From assembly GCA_012861695.1 (NCBI GenBank), contig JAAOOA010000006.1, forward strand, positions 13,359,879-13,423,878: a stretch of DNA of 64,000 nt. Reading direction: 5' to 3'. The notes below the pieces were generated by a model, which saw only the letters and a program-made list of their open reading frames with translations, was not told the DNA's origin and did not search any database. Source of the DNA: Trematomus loennbergii. Taxonomy: Eukaryota; Chordata; Actinopteri; Perciformes; Nototheniidae. The translations under genes were made by a program, and so were the position numbers. Within the stretch, counting starts at the first letter, position 1. The number at the start of each line of letters is the position of its first letter. Shown here one piece after another: positions 40,851 to 52,022 of the stretch.

Positions 40851-43325
40851 ATGGACAGCTGTGAGTCTCCTGTGGTTTCTGGGACAGACGATGGGCTCGG
40901 CTCCTCCCAGCAGCAGCAACCACCACAGCCCTGGAACGATCACTCTAGCTCACAGGTCCCTTGCACCAACCAGGCCCCTTCCCTGGACCCCTTGTCCCTC
41001 TCTGCTCCGTACCCCTCTCAACCCAAAAACTCCAGTGCATCTCATGACGGAGTGAGAGAACCACTGTCCCAGCAGCAGCAGCCAAAACAGATATCACCCG
41101 AGGCCCACCGTGATAGCTCTGCCACAGGCCAGCTGCATCCCATAAGAGAGGGTCTTGAAGAAGAAGAGCAAGAGGGAATAAGCTGTGGAGAAGAGGACGA
41201 ATCTGAGGACTTAGATGAAATGGAGATTGACAGCTGTTTCCCAAGTCTTCAACCCTTTCCTGGGGTGCCAATGGCTCCTGGGGGAGGGGGCATGCCCACT
41301 CTTTTGCGACATCAGCCCACACGACAGCAGGGAGCACCTGAGAGTGGGAGTGACGAAGGAGAGGAGGAAGAAGAAGAGGAAAGTAGTGATGTGGAGAACC
41401 TTGCTGGTGAGATAGTGTACCAGCCAGATGGCTCCGCCTACATCGTAGAGAGCATCAGTCAGTTGATCCAAAGTGGTGGGGGCATGGGCAGCCTGCTTCC
41501 CACAAACTCTCTCACCAGTGTGGGAACACCGGGGGATCCTGCTGGGACTTCATCCTCGGTCTACCCTCACATCATCAACACGTTCCACATAGCCTCGTCC
41601 TTCAGGAAGTGGTTTGGCAATTCAGACCAAGGTTTCCCCAATACCTCAACCATGGCAGGCCTCAGCCCTGTCCTGCACAGTTACCGTGTCTTTGATGTGC
41701 GGCACAAAAGCAACAAGGATTACCTGAACAGCGATGGGTCTGCCAAGAAGTCCTGTGTATCCAAAGATGTTCCCAACAACGTGGATTTCTCCAAATTTGA
41801 TGGGCTAGCCCTATATGGCAAGGGTAAGCCCATTCTCATGTGTTTTCTCTGCAAGCTGTCCTTTGGCTATGCCCGTTCCTTTGCCACTCATGCCGTCCAT
41901 GATCACCGCATGACACTGTGTGAGGACGAACGGCAGCTGCTAGGGGACAAGCAAGCATCTGCCATCATCCAGGGCATTGGGAAGGACAAAGAGCCCCTCA
42001 TCAGTTTCCTGGAACCAAAAACAAAGAGCACTTCTCTGCCACCTAACCTGCTCCCCAATAACTCTGGCCAGAGCTTCTATGGCACTTTTAGTGGTGTCCA
42101 TTTGGAGCCTGGAAGCAGCAGCAGAGGCAGCGAGAGCCTCCTCAACAAAGACTCTGACTCTGGTCTCAACCACCAACAGCAGCAGCAACAAAACCCACTA
42201 AGCTCAGTCCTCTCTCTTGGAGGGCTGAGCATTCCCAAAGCATCAACTCTTACCTCGTCCTCAGGCTCTGCCAAAGACTCCAGTGCCCTGCTCAAACAGG
42301 GAGGGAGAACAGAGGAGCCTGCTGGGAAAGAGTTGGCATGCAAGGGAGAGGATGGGGACACCAAGGGAAATGAAAACAAGGCACACTTATCGAGCCAGAT
42401 TGGGTGCTCGGAAGAAGAAGAACTGTTATTAGGGGAGGAGGAAGATGAGTTGGAGGCAGAAAGCACTGCAGTGGCCTGTGGTGGTAACAGTAGCAGCGGC
42501 AAGGGTGAAGCGGGGGAACAAGCTGTCTCAAACCAAAGCATTTCCAAATCTCCTTTATTAATGCCTAGTAGCGCTCTCCAGCCTTCTGCCTGCACCTCTG
42601 CGGTCAGTTCCACACTAAACAGCAAAGACCCTGCTTCCACTTCCTCCTCTGTCAGGAAAGAGGGTTCAATGGCAGACGGTGGAGGGAGGACCTCTGAGCT
42701 CCCTCTGAGCTTTAACTGTCAGGGACCCACTGTTCCCATGACAATGGCGGCAGCTGCTGTCAGAAGGAGCGAGGACGACACTGCTGGCACTTCCTCCTCA
42801 CCTCTGTCCTCCAATGCTGCTGCTGATGAAAGTGCCAATCGTGATAGTGCCATAGCTCCAGAACCAAATGATTGCTCAGCAGAGGGAGAGGAAGAAAATG
42901 GAGCCCTTCTGCACCATCACCACATGCTCCATCATCATCATCACCTCCACCCATCATCTCAAGGCCTCGCGCACCTCTTCCCAGGAGGCTCCTGTGACAT
43001 AACAGGGATGGGCGAGTGTTCCCAGAACCATGGGCCTGGTGGCAGTGGCAGTGGGGTAGAATGCCCTAAATGTGACACCGTTCTGGGTTCTTCACGCTCC
43101 TTGGGTGGACACATGACCATGATGCATTCACGCAACTCATGCAAGACACTGAAGTGTCCGAAATGCAACTGGCATTACAAATACCAGCAGACATTGGAGG
43201 CACACATGAAAGAGAAACACCCAGACTCTGGAGGAACCTGTTCGTACTGCACAAGTGGTCAGAGCCACCCTCGTCTGGCTCGTGGAGAAAGCTATACCTG
43301 TGGATACAAGCCCTTCCGGTGTGAG
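40851..43325 (+). CDS. zfhx3: zfhx3 first coding exon (exon 2), N-terminal 825 codons
   Basis: Encodes the N-terminus of zinc finger homeobox protein 3 (ATBF1), a nuclear transcription factor linked in mammals to neuronal and muscle differentiation and circadian control. The opening [11 protein letters not shown] matches the mammalian start. Visible segments: Q-tract at residues 20-23, acidic stretches near 100-125, 165-180 and 521-540, the conserved block [16 protein letters not shown] (180-195), a C2H2 finger C331/C334/H347/H352, a His-rich tract (688-700), and fingers C738/C741/H754/H759 and C769/C772/H785/H790. C824 is the first cysteine of a finger finished in the next exon. The start has A at -3 and G at +4, and an in-frame TGA at 40827 excludes an earlier start. 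The exon ends GAG|GTATGT in phase 0. The first mammalian N-terminal finger is not recognisable. ZFHX3 is preferred over ZFHX4 by overall match; which teleost duplicate this is cannot be told. Confidence 0.96.
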
Positions 43326-43468
43326 GTATGTACCAAAGAAATGGGTTGCCATTTTTTTTTTTTTTGGTGAGCCATTCAAATGTATGTCAAATGGGAACCG
43401 ATGGTTAATGTAGCATATGTTTACTTTATTGCAGTTCAAATATATATATATGGTCTTATATTTTCTAG
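43326..43468 (+). other. zfhx3: zfhx3 intron 2, 143 bp, phase 0
   Basis: Bounded by GAG|GTATGT and TTTTCTAG|GTG. It contains a run of 14 T (43352-43365) and a short TA run before the acceptor. It interrupts a zinc finger between its two cysteines. If retained, translation would stop at TGA 43368-43370, giving an 839-residue N-terminal fragment. Confidence 0.93.
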
Positions 43469-44047
43469 GTGTGTAACTACTCGACCACCACAAAGGGCAA
43501 CCTAAGCATCCACATGCAGTCGGACAAGCACCTGAACAACATGCAGACACTAGCGAATGGAGGCACCATTGGAACTGGACAGGAGCAGGTATTTGGACAT
43601 ACCCCAGGAGGAGTGGTTGCAGTCCCCTCAGTGACCCAGTCCAGTAGCCATCACCCTCCACACCACCATCCAACACAGTCCTCCACGCATATGGCTGGAC
43701 CGTGTGGGGCCCCCTCCCCGACCAAGCCGAAGAGCAAACCCACTTGGCGGTGTGAGGTATGTGACTACGAGACCAATGTGGCACGGAACCTGCGTATCCA
43801 CATGACCAGCGAGAAGCACATGCACAACATGATGCTACTCCAGCAGAATGTCACTCAAATGCAGCATGGACGACTTGGCTTGGGAGCAATGCCTTCACCA
43901 TCTGAAGCTGAGCTCTACCAATATTACCTGGCCCAGAACATGAGCCTTCCACCAGGCCTCAAGATAGACCCAGCTGGAGCTGAGGCCCAGTTCCTGATGG
44001 GAGCTTTCACCTTGATCCCAACATGGCTGCCCTGGCCCCTGCACTTG
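43469..44047 (+). CDS. zfhx3: zfhx3 second coding exon (exon 3), contains a one-base frameshift
   Basis: Follows a TTTTCTAG acceptor and opens in phase 0 with [10 protein letters not shown], finishing the finger begun in the previous exon (C827, H840, H846). A second C2H2 finger has C920/C923/H936/H942 inside the highly conserved [17 protein letters not shown]. Between them is a His/Pro/Ser-rich linker. The C-terminal part ([15 protein letters not shown]) is typical of ZFHX3. After F-T-L at 44014 the frame breaks: the +1 reading [11 protein letters not shown] matches the mammalian L-D-P...A-A-M-T-P-A-L, so one base appears missing between 44014 and 44015. The donor is CTTG|GTGAGT, intron starting at 44048. 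As written the exon is 579 nt; 580 nt is needed to join exon 4 in frame. Confidence 0.94.
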
Positions 44048-46855
44048 GTGAGTGCCACTTTGCCTTACTTGCTCTCAGAAATGACCATAGTAACCACAAA
44101 GTCCCCAGGAATTATTACTTTTAGCATAAATTAGTTTCAGTTTAACTTAATCTTGGAGAACACACATTTTTTTTATTTAAATCACTTTTCAATGTGCTAA
44201 CATACAAAATTAGGAAGATGGAAAATTGCATATTGCCCCTCTCTTTTGTTTCTTTCTTATGCCCTAAGGTATACCTGCCCTAGTACATTTAACATTATTC
44301 TCTCATTTTAAAAGCAGAGTGTCTCTGAAATATAAAGTAGGAGTGGTGAAAGAAAGATAATCCATTTGAGACAAGTTTATAGCTGGGGGCTTACCCTAGA
44401 CCCTGTCCATATTTCCTTACTGATGGTGTTCATGATCATTTTCATTACGACAGTAGGCCTATATGCTCAATGCCTTTATCCTACATCAATAGTTAAACAT
44501 TCTAGGCCCAAATACCAGTCAATTATTTCATCTACAAATGTACTTGCTGTACATTTATCTATAATATAAAGAGATACTTTTTATAGAGATATGTTTTTGT
44601 TTTTAACAAGACATCTAAGTAATACTGTTTAAATGGGATTTTGACAGACATGTTGTGATACCTGCTCAAAAAGGTGAGTTATAGTGTCGCAACTCTATTT
44701 TTTCTTCTCCATGTCCTATATCTCAGGCAGCTGCCCTCAGCTTTTTCATGTCATTATTCGCTAACTGCTGCTGAACTTTACCACTGGAGTTCTACATTTT
44801 TTCAAAATATGTAATTGGTGCTATAAATTGTATCTTGGTCAAAGAAGGGAGGTTAGAGGGCTCAGCATGGGTAATTCACAAGCATAGCAGAGCGTTTGGC
44901 AGGCCAGTTACAACCCAAAAGTTTGTACAAACTTGTCTCCAACTGTCGCCAGTTCAAAGACAAACACGTATTGATTGCTGGGACTAATTCTTTTGAGCTT
45001 TTCTGCCATCTGGTTCATTTCCTGTGAGGTGAGTTGTAATAAGCATGTTACAAGGGAGGCAATGATGACACAGTCTGGGCCCATAAACTACAGCGGTGTT
45101 ATCCTCTGTCACACTTTAAGGAACTCATAAAGCCATCATACACAAACAGTTTGATGTTAACTCTACAGTATGATACATAAGGCTTAGTAAATCTCTTGGA
45201 GAATCTGCCATAACAAGGAGATCCCAGACCAGGCAGCTAAAGCAAGAGGTTCTCTTTCATGCTCTCACTGTGGATTTTTGACTTTTGAGTGCATTGCCGA
45301 AAAGATAGATAACAAATGTTAACCTCACATGATCTCACCCTCGTTCCCGAGACTCAGCTACTCTAGTGAAAGGAAGATATGAGATGGAGGGCAAGAGAGT
45401 AAAAAAGAAGGGAGGGGGATGTCATTTTAAGCTATTTTTGCTGGAATTGAATGTCTCACATACACTGTGAAACAGCACAAAGGACGAGTCAGAGTTAGGC
45501 ACTTTAAAACATTAGTGTGAGAAAGTAAATAAGCAAGATGGTAATGTGTTTAGATTTTCTTGTAAGATTCATATAGTATTATCAATCATATATATGATGT
45601 TTCTGAAAAAACTTGTGTTTAAAATACAAAATATGTGAAAACAAAGCTCCATACCAGGGTCTTCATCTAATGGTCATCAACCAGGGTTCAGGGAGGAGTA
45701 TAAGCCAAGTACGGGGTGAATCATTGAATCTAAAAAGTAATGCTGCATGAGAGCCAGGTAGAAGGTGCAGGAAAAGATAGTACTGATATAGCTATTGGAT
45801 ATGTTTGTTTGTAAGATAGAGAGTGTTAGAAGCCATGAATGCAGAGCTGGGTCTGTGAGTAATTTCAGAGGGCTTCTCAAAGGTCTCCCTCTCCTGGCTA
45901 TAAAAACTCAGGTAATGGAGAAAAGTCCAAGAGAAGGCTGCATACTGCAGCAATAAATAAAAAGGAGCTGCTGGAATTAATTTAGTGTAAAGCTGGGCAG
46001 GGTCAAGCCTGTATGCTCAGTCTGGGCAGTTAAAGATTAAAGATCAGCAAGCCAAGGCAAAAACTCTGGCTGCTCTTACCTCATATTTTAGCATTCATTT
46101 TTCAGACAGCCTACCCAGACTGTATAGACATCAGTTCTACAGTTTGTGTCATATGATATGTGCTTGCTGTGTTTCCCCCCCCCTCTCCTCATGGTTTAGA
46201 CTCAGTACCAAGCAGAATTAATCTGTTAGGTGTCCATATTGATTTAGAGGCAATCTGAAGTGAAATAAGCAGAAGAATCCAAGGAGCGAAGTGGATTTTT
46301 TTAATACAATTTTTCTGTGAAAAGTGGCAACAGATTTGATTTACAGTAATGTGTGCTTTGGAACTCCTTAGTTCTTCAGTAATGATAAAATAACTTGCTT
46401 TTCTGTGGAGCTCATGGCCTCTGGAGTTGATTTACAGAAGGCCATGAAAGTCCAATAGCCAAAGCAGGGCTATGTGTATGTTCTTTCTCTGGCAGTGTGA
46501 GGTCCTCATGGAAAATGTCCCGGCTTTGTTCTTTCTCAGCTCAAAGCAAGGTCCATATACAATTTCATGCACGTGTCGTTTATCCTCCACGTGATTTTAT
46601 ACTGACTGACACAGATAAAGTAAAATTTTGGAAAACCACACTGAGATGTAATTCATTTTGAGAGTGGAATAAACAGACAGAAAACACTTTGCTCAAAAAC
46701 TCAAATCATTTAATAATGATGTCCTGAAGTGAATTACTGAGAAATAAAGTGATCTTTACAACTGGACTCCAGTTCAGAGTGTTAGCTTTGAATATTTCTA
46801 AATGTCTCTTTTCCTCTTTTTTTTGTTTCTTTCTTTGTGTATCCCCACATTTTAG
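44048..46855 (+). other. zfhx3: zfhx3 intron 3, about 2.8 kb
   Basis: Starts GTGAGT and ends in a strong pyrimidine tract (46806-46835) followed by TTTTAGTAG. It holds no credible exon or repeat. The composition is AT-rich with scattered purine runs (45380-45420). In mammals a shorter isoform (ATBF1-B) starts from an internal promoter around this part of the gene. I see no clear TATA box or CpG-rich stretch here to support that in this fish. Confidence 0.85.
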
Positions 46856-47352
46856 TAGGTGGGGAGATCCCTATGGATGTGCGGCTGGGCAGTGGGCAGT
46901 TGGTGTCCGAAGAACTGATGACCCTGGGAGAAAGTCTATCACAAACCAGCGACCCCTCCCTCAAGCTCTTTCAGTGCGCTGTATGCAACCGCTTCACCAC
47001 TGACAACCTGGATGTGCTTGGCATGCATATGGGAGCTGAACGCAGCCTACCGGAGGAAGAATGGCGTGCTGTGGTGGGCGACTCTCACCAGTGCAAGTTG
47101 TGCCACTATACCACTCAGCTCAAGGCCAACTTCCAGCTGCACTGCAAGACAGACAAGCATGTGCAAAAGTACCAGCTTGTGGCCCACATCAAAGAAGGGG
47201 GCAAAGGCAACGAATGGCGTCTGAAATGTGTGGCCATAGGCAACCCAGTGCACCTGAAGTGTAACGCCTGCGACTACTACACTAACAGCCTGGAGAAGCT
47301 GAGGATGCACACTGTCAACACCCGGCATGAGGCTAGCCTCAAACTCTACAAG
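46856..47352 (+). CDS. zfhx3: zfhx3 third coding exon (exon 4)
   Basis: Begins after TTTTAG with TA, which completes a GTA valine codon with the last G of the previous exon, giving V-G-G-E-I-P-M-D. This segment is present in mammalian ZFHX3 and not in my recollection of ZFHX4. The exon encodes a degenerate finger (C1059/C1062/H1076 without a clear second histidine), a C2H2 finger C1098/C1101/H1114/H1120, the conserved [11 protein letters not shown] block, and a finger C1154/C1157/H1170/H1176. Residue numbers assume the missing exon 3 base is restored. It ends ...L-K-L-Y-K at AAG|GTTAGT in phase 0, where the mammalian protein continues H-L-Q-Q-H. No exon encoding that continuation was found in the rest of the window, so the next exon, the homeodomains and the C-terminus lie beyond 64000. 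Confidence 0.95.
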
Positions 47353-48801
47353 GTTAGTAAATCTCCTTTATCAAGTCTACCACTCAACTTCCAGGGTATT
47401 ACCATTTTCCTATCATTACTGAACATATACCTAACTGGGCGTAAAGAGCATGTTCATAGGTAGAATGTCTCACTATTTGAGGTTTTATAATATGACCAAG
47501 AGAAGCAGTATGTTTGTGTCATATTAAGGAATATTTATTATCCGATTAAACTTTGATGAGTCTAACCAAAATGGCAACATGTGTCGGTAATCCTTGATAC
47601 TCCTCCGCAAGAAACAGTAAATGTTCCAGTGCAGCCCACAGCACTAAACTAGCTGCTCTCCCAAGGCATGAATGATAGCTTTGTTGTGTGCCTCTTGGCT
47701 TCCAAGTATTCATATAGAAGCAGGACCACAGTGCTGCTATGAGAAGAACATGGCAAGTGAAGCTGGCTTGGAGGCTTAGGGTGAATCACTAGGAGACGAA
47801 TAAAGAAGTGTGAGGAGACAGAGGTTTGGTGCTAATACTCCTCGGAGCGGGAAAGGCTGAATCGTTCTCGACAGCCGTATTGATTTTTGCTGGACTTGGA
47901 GCTTCACCTTCTCCTCTAATCATTCCATAATAGCCAATGGATGAACACTCTACGAACAAATGGCCATAAATCTAACAGGCCTGATTCCACTTAGGTACCT
48001 ATCCTGTGAGTCTGCGGCTTTGGCCACTCGGCGCTTAACCCAAACTGGCATAGCTGCACATGCACAGACACATAACACACAACAAAAAAACATACAAACA
48101 GTGACAAGATACACTTTCTGCAAGCCTACATAACATACACACCAGCAGAATCTAAAATATAACACTGTAATTGGCATCTTCTAGTGGATGTTGCCTTTAT
48201 TTATAGTAAGTCCACTTTATTGTCAAGTGTTTGACTCTTAAAAAGTAAACAGGAAGAACTATTTAAACAGTTATATTGCTTGCCATTTTTATGATATCAT
48301 AGTGTGACAAAAATGCTTGTGAAAGAATGTGCTGCTTGCTTCAAGTAAGATGTTTTTAATCCAATTAAAAAAGGACGGTTTAATGGGACATTTAAACCTC
48401 CTGAAAAGGATTTCTATTTGAAAATCATCCAGAATTATTATTGGAAAAGATAGAAAGTGTTTTGTTAAAGGGGAATGGGTGATGTAGGACTCATAGTACA
48501 GTGGTTATTCGGCCAGGCGACACAGGAGGTGTTGAGGGGAGTAAATGCTATTTTGCACCAGCACAAGCAAGAGGACCACAGGAACAATTTCAGCTGCAGA
48601 TGGTATTTATAGATGCATAGAAATGCAAATATGCAACACAATCTGCAAATATGTTGAGTCAGTTGTGAGACAGCAGAAAATCATAGGCAGTTATCCTTCT
48701 GTTTTGTTCTAGCCCATGGTCATCCTCTCTTGGCATTAGCTGCTGGACTTACTGGCCCACAAGCCAATGACAGTCTCACATTAGACCAAAATAGACTGTG
48801 G

Positions 48802-48804
<3 letters not shown>

Positions 48805-48873
<69 letters not shown>
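48805..48873. repeat. (TC)n microsatellite
   Basis: A pure TC run of about 69 bp inside zfhx3 intron 4. It is a homopyrimidine/homopurine mirror tract that can adopt triplex structure. Confidence 0.98.
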
Positions 48874-48875
<2 letters not shown>

Positions 48876-49539
48876 GGAAAGACTTGTTTTTTTCTTCTCA
48901 CATGACAGGTTACAGTTTATATTACATTATCCTTGTGCTTTACACTTTGCTGTAAACCTGAAAGGCAAAAGAGATTTTTTTTCCCCCCTCTTTCTCTTTT
49001 TTTTAAGAGAGAAGAGACATATGTCATACTGCAACTCAGGCTGCAGGGGATTAAATATGTACAACACATCCAGGCATGATCATATTTTATGACTTAAGCC
49101 TCTTAAGATGGCTCCATATTTCTTAAAACCAATTGATCTTCTGAGTAAGAGTGTACGCATTTGTCCAGAAATTACCTGTTATTTCAACCCGAGAACACGA
49201 GTAGTCCTCATAAGCTCTCCTCACAACAGACACTGCTCAAAAACAGAGATGTTCTGAATTTGACATGAATCATTAAAATATTTTATGACTTACAAATGTG
49301 ATTAGCGGACAACAAGTACATGGTTGTGAGGCCTCTTTGGCAGCGCAGGCTCCCCACTTGACAATGTCACAGTCTTCATACTGCATTCGATTTACTGTCC
49401 TGGTAGAGATACTGACAGGCAGTAACCCACAGTGGCCCACAATCCCGTAAACCCAACTTGGTATATTATGCATAGACGGAGAAAAAAAAAATCCCCATTC
49501 GTTTATTCTTCCCAAAAGAAATCTGATGCAAATAGGACC

Positions 49540-49770
49540 ATTTCTAACCTTTTTGGGGAGAGAATAAATCATCAAGTCGGCATAAACAGCATAGGCTGTA
49601 TGATGTGGGAGATGCTTGGGACACTTCACCCAAATCAAACTGGTTTGCATTAAACAGGCCCTTTGTGTGCACAGCTCCATATAAATTGGAGCCTGTAATT
49701 ACTGGAATTAAAAAGGAAGGTTTAAACTGAGGGCTAAACTGGATGGGATAATTTGAGAGTCTGTGGTATG
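49540..49770. promoter_or_regulatory. Candidate conserved enhancer in intron 4
   Basis: Repeat-free block with GTTTGCATTAAAC and CTGTAATTACTGGAATTA, i.e. octamer-like and homeodomain-like cores. Inference from texture only. Confidence 0.28.
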
Positions 49771-50439
49771 CGGCCCATATTAGGGCTTTCTAAAAATATC
49801 ACCCCAACTATTGGAATGTTCCAAAAAGACCACAGAAAGTTCCTGCAAGTCATCCTGACCACATTGACCAACACACAGGGGGGGTGATGCCATCTTCCCC
49901 TGTATAGTATACTGTGTTCTCTGTTGAGACATACCCATTCTGAGCGCTGTGTGCTCAGCCAACACACCACTGGTCTTTAAAGTTACATTCTCCTTTTTTC
50001 CCCCCATTTGACCATGGGATTTTCAGTGGCATTGATGATGGCATGATGGTTACCCATCTGCTCCTAGAGTGGTCACTCCTAAACACAAACATATGGGTTC
50101 TTTCGAAGTATCCAGATAACCCAAACGTTAGTGTACTGTATGTTTATAGAATATGTAGCGTCCCCTGAGACTCTCTCTTCATCTTTTTGTGCAGTTAGCC
50201 ACGTATAAAATCGTTGAATATTACAGCCTTTATACCACTCCTAGAAGGCCTCAGGGCTTGGCCATGTGTTAGTGTGGAGGTGAGATGAGTTAAACTAATC
50301 CAGCTCCCAGGCCCTGGCCGCTCTGGCCAGACAGATAGGGTGGGGCCTAGCCAGGCCCGGCCACAGGCCTCAGCTTCCAGTCAAGGGTTGGGGGAAAGGG
50401 GAGGAGCATAGGGAGTTAGCTGGCTACCTTCCTTGTCTC

Positions 50440-50580
50440 GGGGGCCGGTGCAATCGGCGGTAATTGAGATTGATTGGATGTTATTTTTCCTCTTGCAAAT
50501 GTAGTCCATTAGCTTGGCACATGCATAATCAGTTTAGAGCGCAGTTAGCCGAATGTAATCATGTTCCTCGGTGTCTGCTA
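50440..50580. promoter_or_regulatory. Candidate conserved enhancer in intron 4
   Basis: Contains GCGGTAATTGAGATTGATTGG (in part), CTTGCAAATG and CATGCATAATCAG, a dense set of homeodomain/PBX-like and octamer-like cores. Not tested for conservation. Confidence 0.27.
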
Positions 50581-51660
50581 GCACAAAATCCACTCCAGAT
50601 GCCGCTTGGCCATGGAAAGAAAGGGAGAAAGTGCCGTCACTATCAGATGGGGAATCTTTAACCAAGAAAGTCCTGACACCCCTCCCTCTCTCCGGGTCCC
50701 GCTCTATTGAGCTCACACATAACTATACAAACCTCTAACCTATCTCTCTCTTAGCCATACACACATAGTCATATCCACTATCTGAACCTTTACCATTGAG
50801 AACAGGGCTTTTGATCATATTTTCTGTTTTGAATTGCACTAACATAGTGTTAAGTGAAGCCCAGTTGCTGGCCTATTAACTAACACAATACATCTGTATC
50901 TTGGAAGGAATTACTGCTCTTATTTTACCCTTCAGCGCAATCCAAAAGAATCGGTGAACACTGAGGAAAGAAAATGTCTAAACTCTACAGAGAGCAAATA
51001 ATCACAATGAAACATAAAAGAGGATGAGAGTTAGTCATGTAAATTAAAGGATTAGTGGTTACATGAAAAGGCATTAAGGTGGCTCACTGATGATCCTACT
51101 CAGCAGAAACACTGGCTCTTTCAGAATCAGGAATGCAATCTGTGTTGACCTCTCCCCATTAATGATCTTGACTGCCAGGAATGACTCCAATTGTTTGCCT
51201 TTTAAATTGTTTGTTGTTGGGGTATAGCCTCTAACAGGTTATAGTTGTATTCCAGCTATAGGAAAATATAAATCAAACAGATTGTATGTATTTTGGACGC
51301 ATGCAAGAGATCAATCCAGCTGACTTAGATTGAGGCCAAGTGCTACTGTATATGACAGGATGTTGAGAGTTGTCAGATTTGAAAACATTTACAGGATTAT
51401 CATAGAATAGTGTTGCCCTTCACCACAGTGACAGGGTTCCATTTGCATATCTAATTCCTCCACTAAGCCTTAACTGTTCAGTGAGGTCCCAATAATTGTT
51501 TATGTTTTGGTGGGCCTATTGTGTGGGCAAACAAAAATGCCCAACCTGTACCTCTGGCGAACGCCAAGATAAAAATGACTGCAGGTACTGTAAGATGCCC
51601 TCTGGCAAAATGACATCTAGCGGGCGCCTGGCCTTACCCGCTCACCCACCAGACATTTAT

Positions 51661-51750
51661 AAGAAGAGGAGGGGTAGGAGGAGGATGGAGAGACAGACAG
51701 GAGAGAGGGGATAGAGGGGGAGGGGGGCGACAGGAGGGTTGGAAGGATAG
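51661..51750. repeat. Purine-rich, G-rich tract
   Basis: About 90 bases almost free of pyrimidines on the + strand with repeated GGAGG, GGGG and GGGGGG runs. Suitable for G-quadruplex or triplex formation; no function is shown. Confidence 0.75.
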
Positions 51751-51935
51751 ATACTCTGCTAATTATCATGGCTAGCCTATGATTGTTCAGTAATAGTGCT
51801 CAGTGGGAAAGGTTGCAGCAGTTCCAGGAAGAGCTGAGCTCTGATTTACTGGTACTACCGCTCTAATAAAGCGCTTGCTGCACATCCTGGGAGACAGCCC
51901 ATTCTCTCCTTTCACATGCACAAGCGTGTGAATGC

Positions 51936-51951
51936 GCACACACACACACAC

Positions 51952-52018
<67 letters not shown>

Positions 52019-52022
52019 ACAC
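51936..52022. repeat. (CA)n microsatellite
   Basis: A CA run of about 80 bp with one CG interruption near 51955, ending in CCACACCAC. Confidence 0.97.

Noticed and set aside
42077..42640. 187-codon minus-strand frame inside exon 2, and similar antisense frames
   Set aside because: Shadow of the zfhx3 coding sequence caused by its low-complexity Ser/Glu-rich content.
43469..44134. Continuation of the exon 3 frame past 44047
   Set aside because: The tail after GTGAGT at 44048 is intron; the residues do not match ZFHX3.
40851..47352. Assignment to zfhx4 rather than zfhx3
   Set aside because: The V-G-G-E-I-P-x-D...Q-L-V-S-E-E-L-M segment and L-Y-G-K-x-K-P-I-L are ZFHX3-like; ZFHX4 as I recall it lacks the first.
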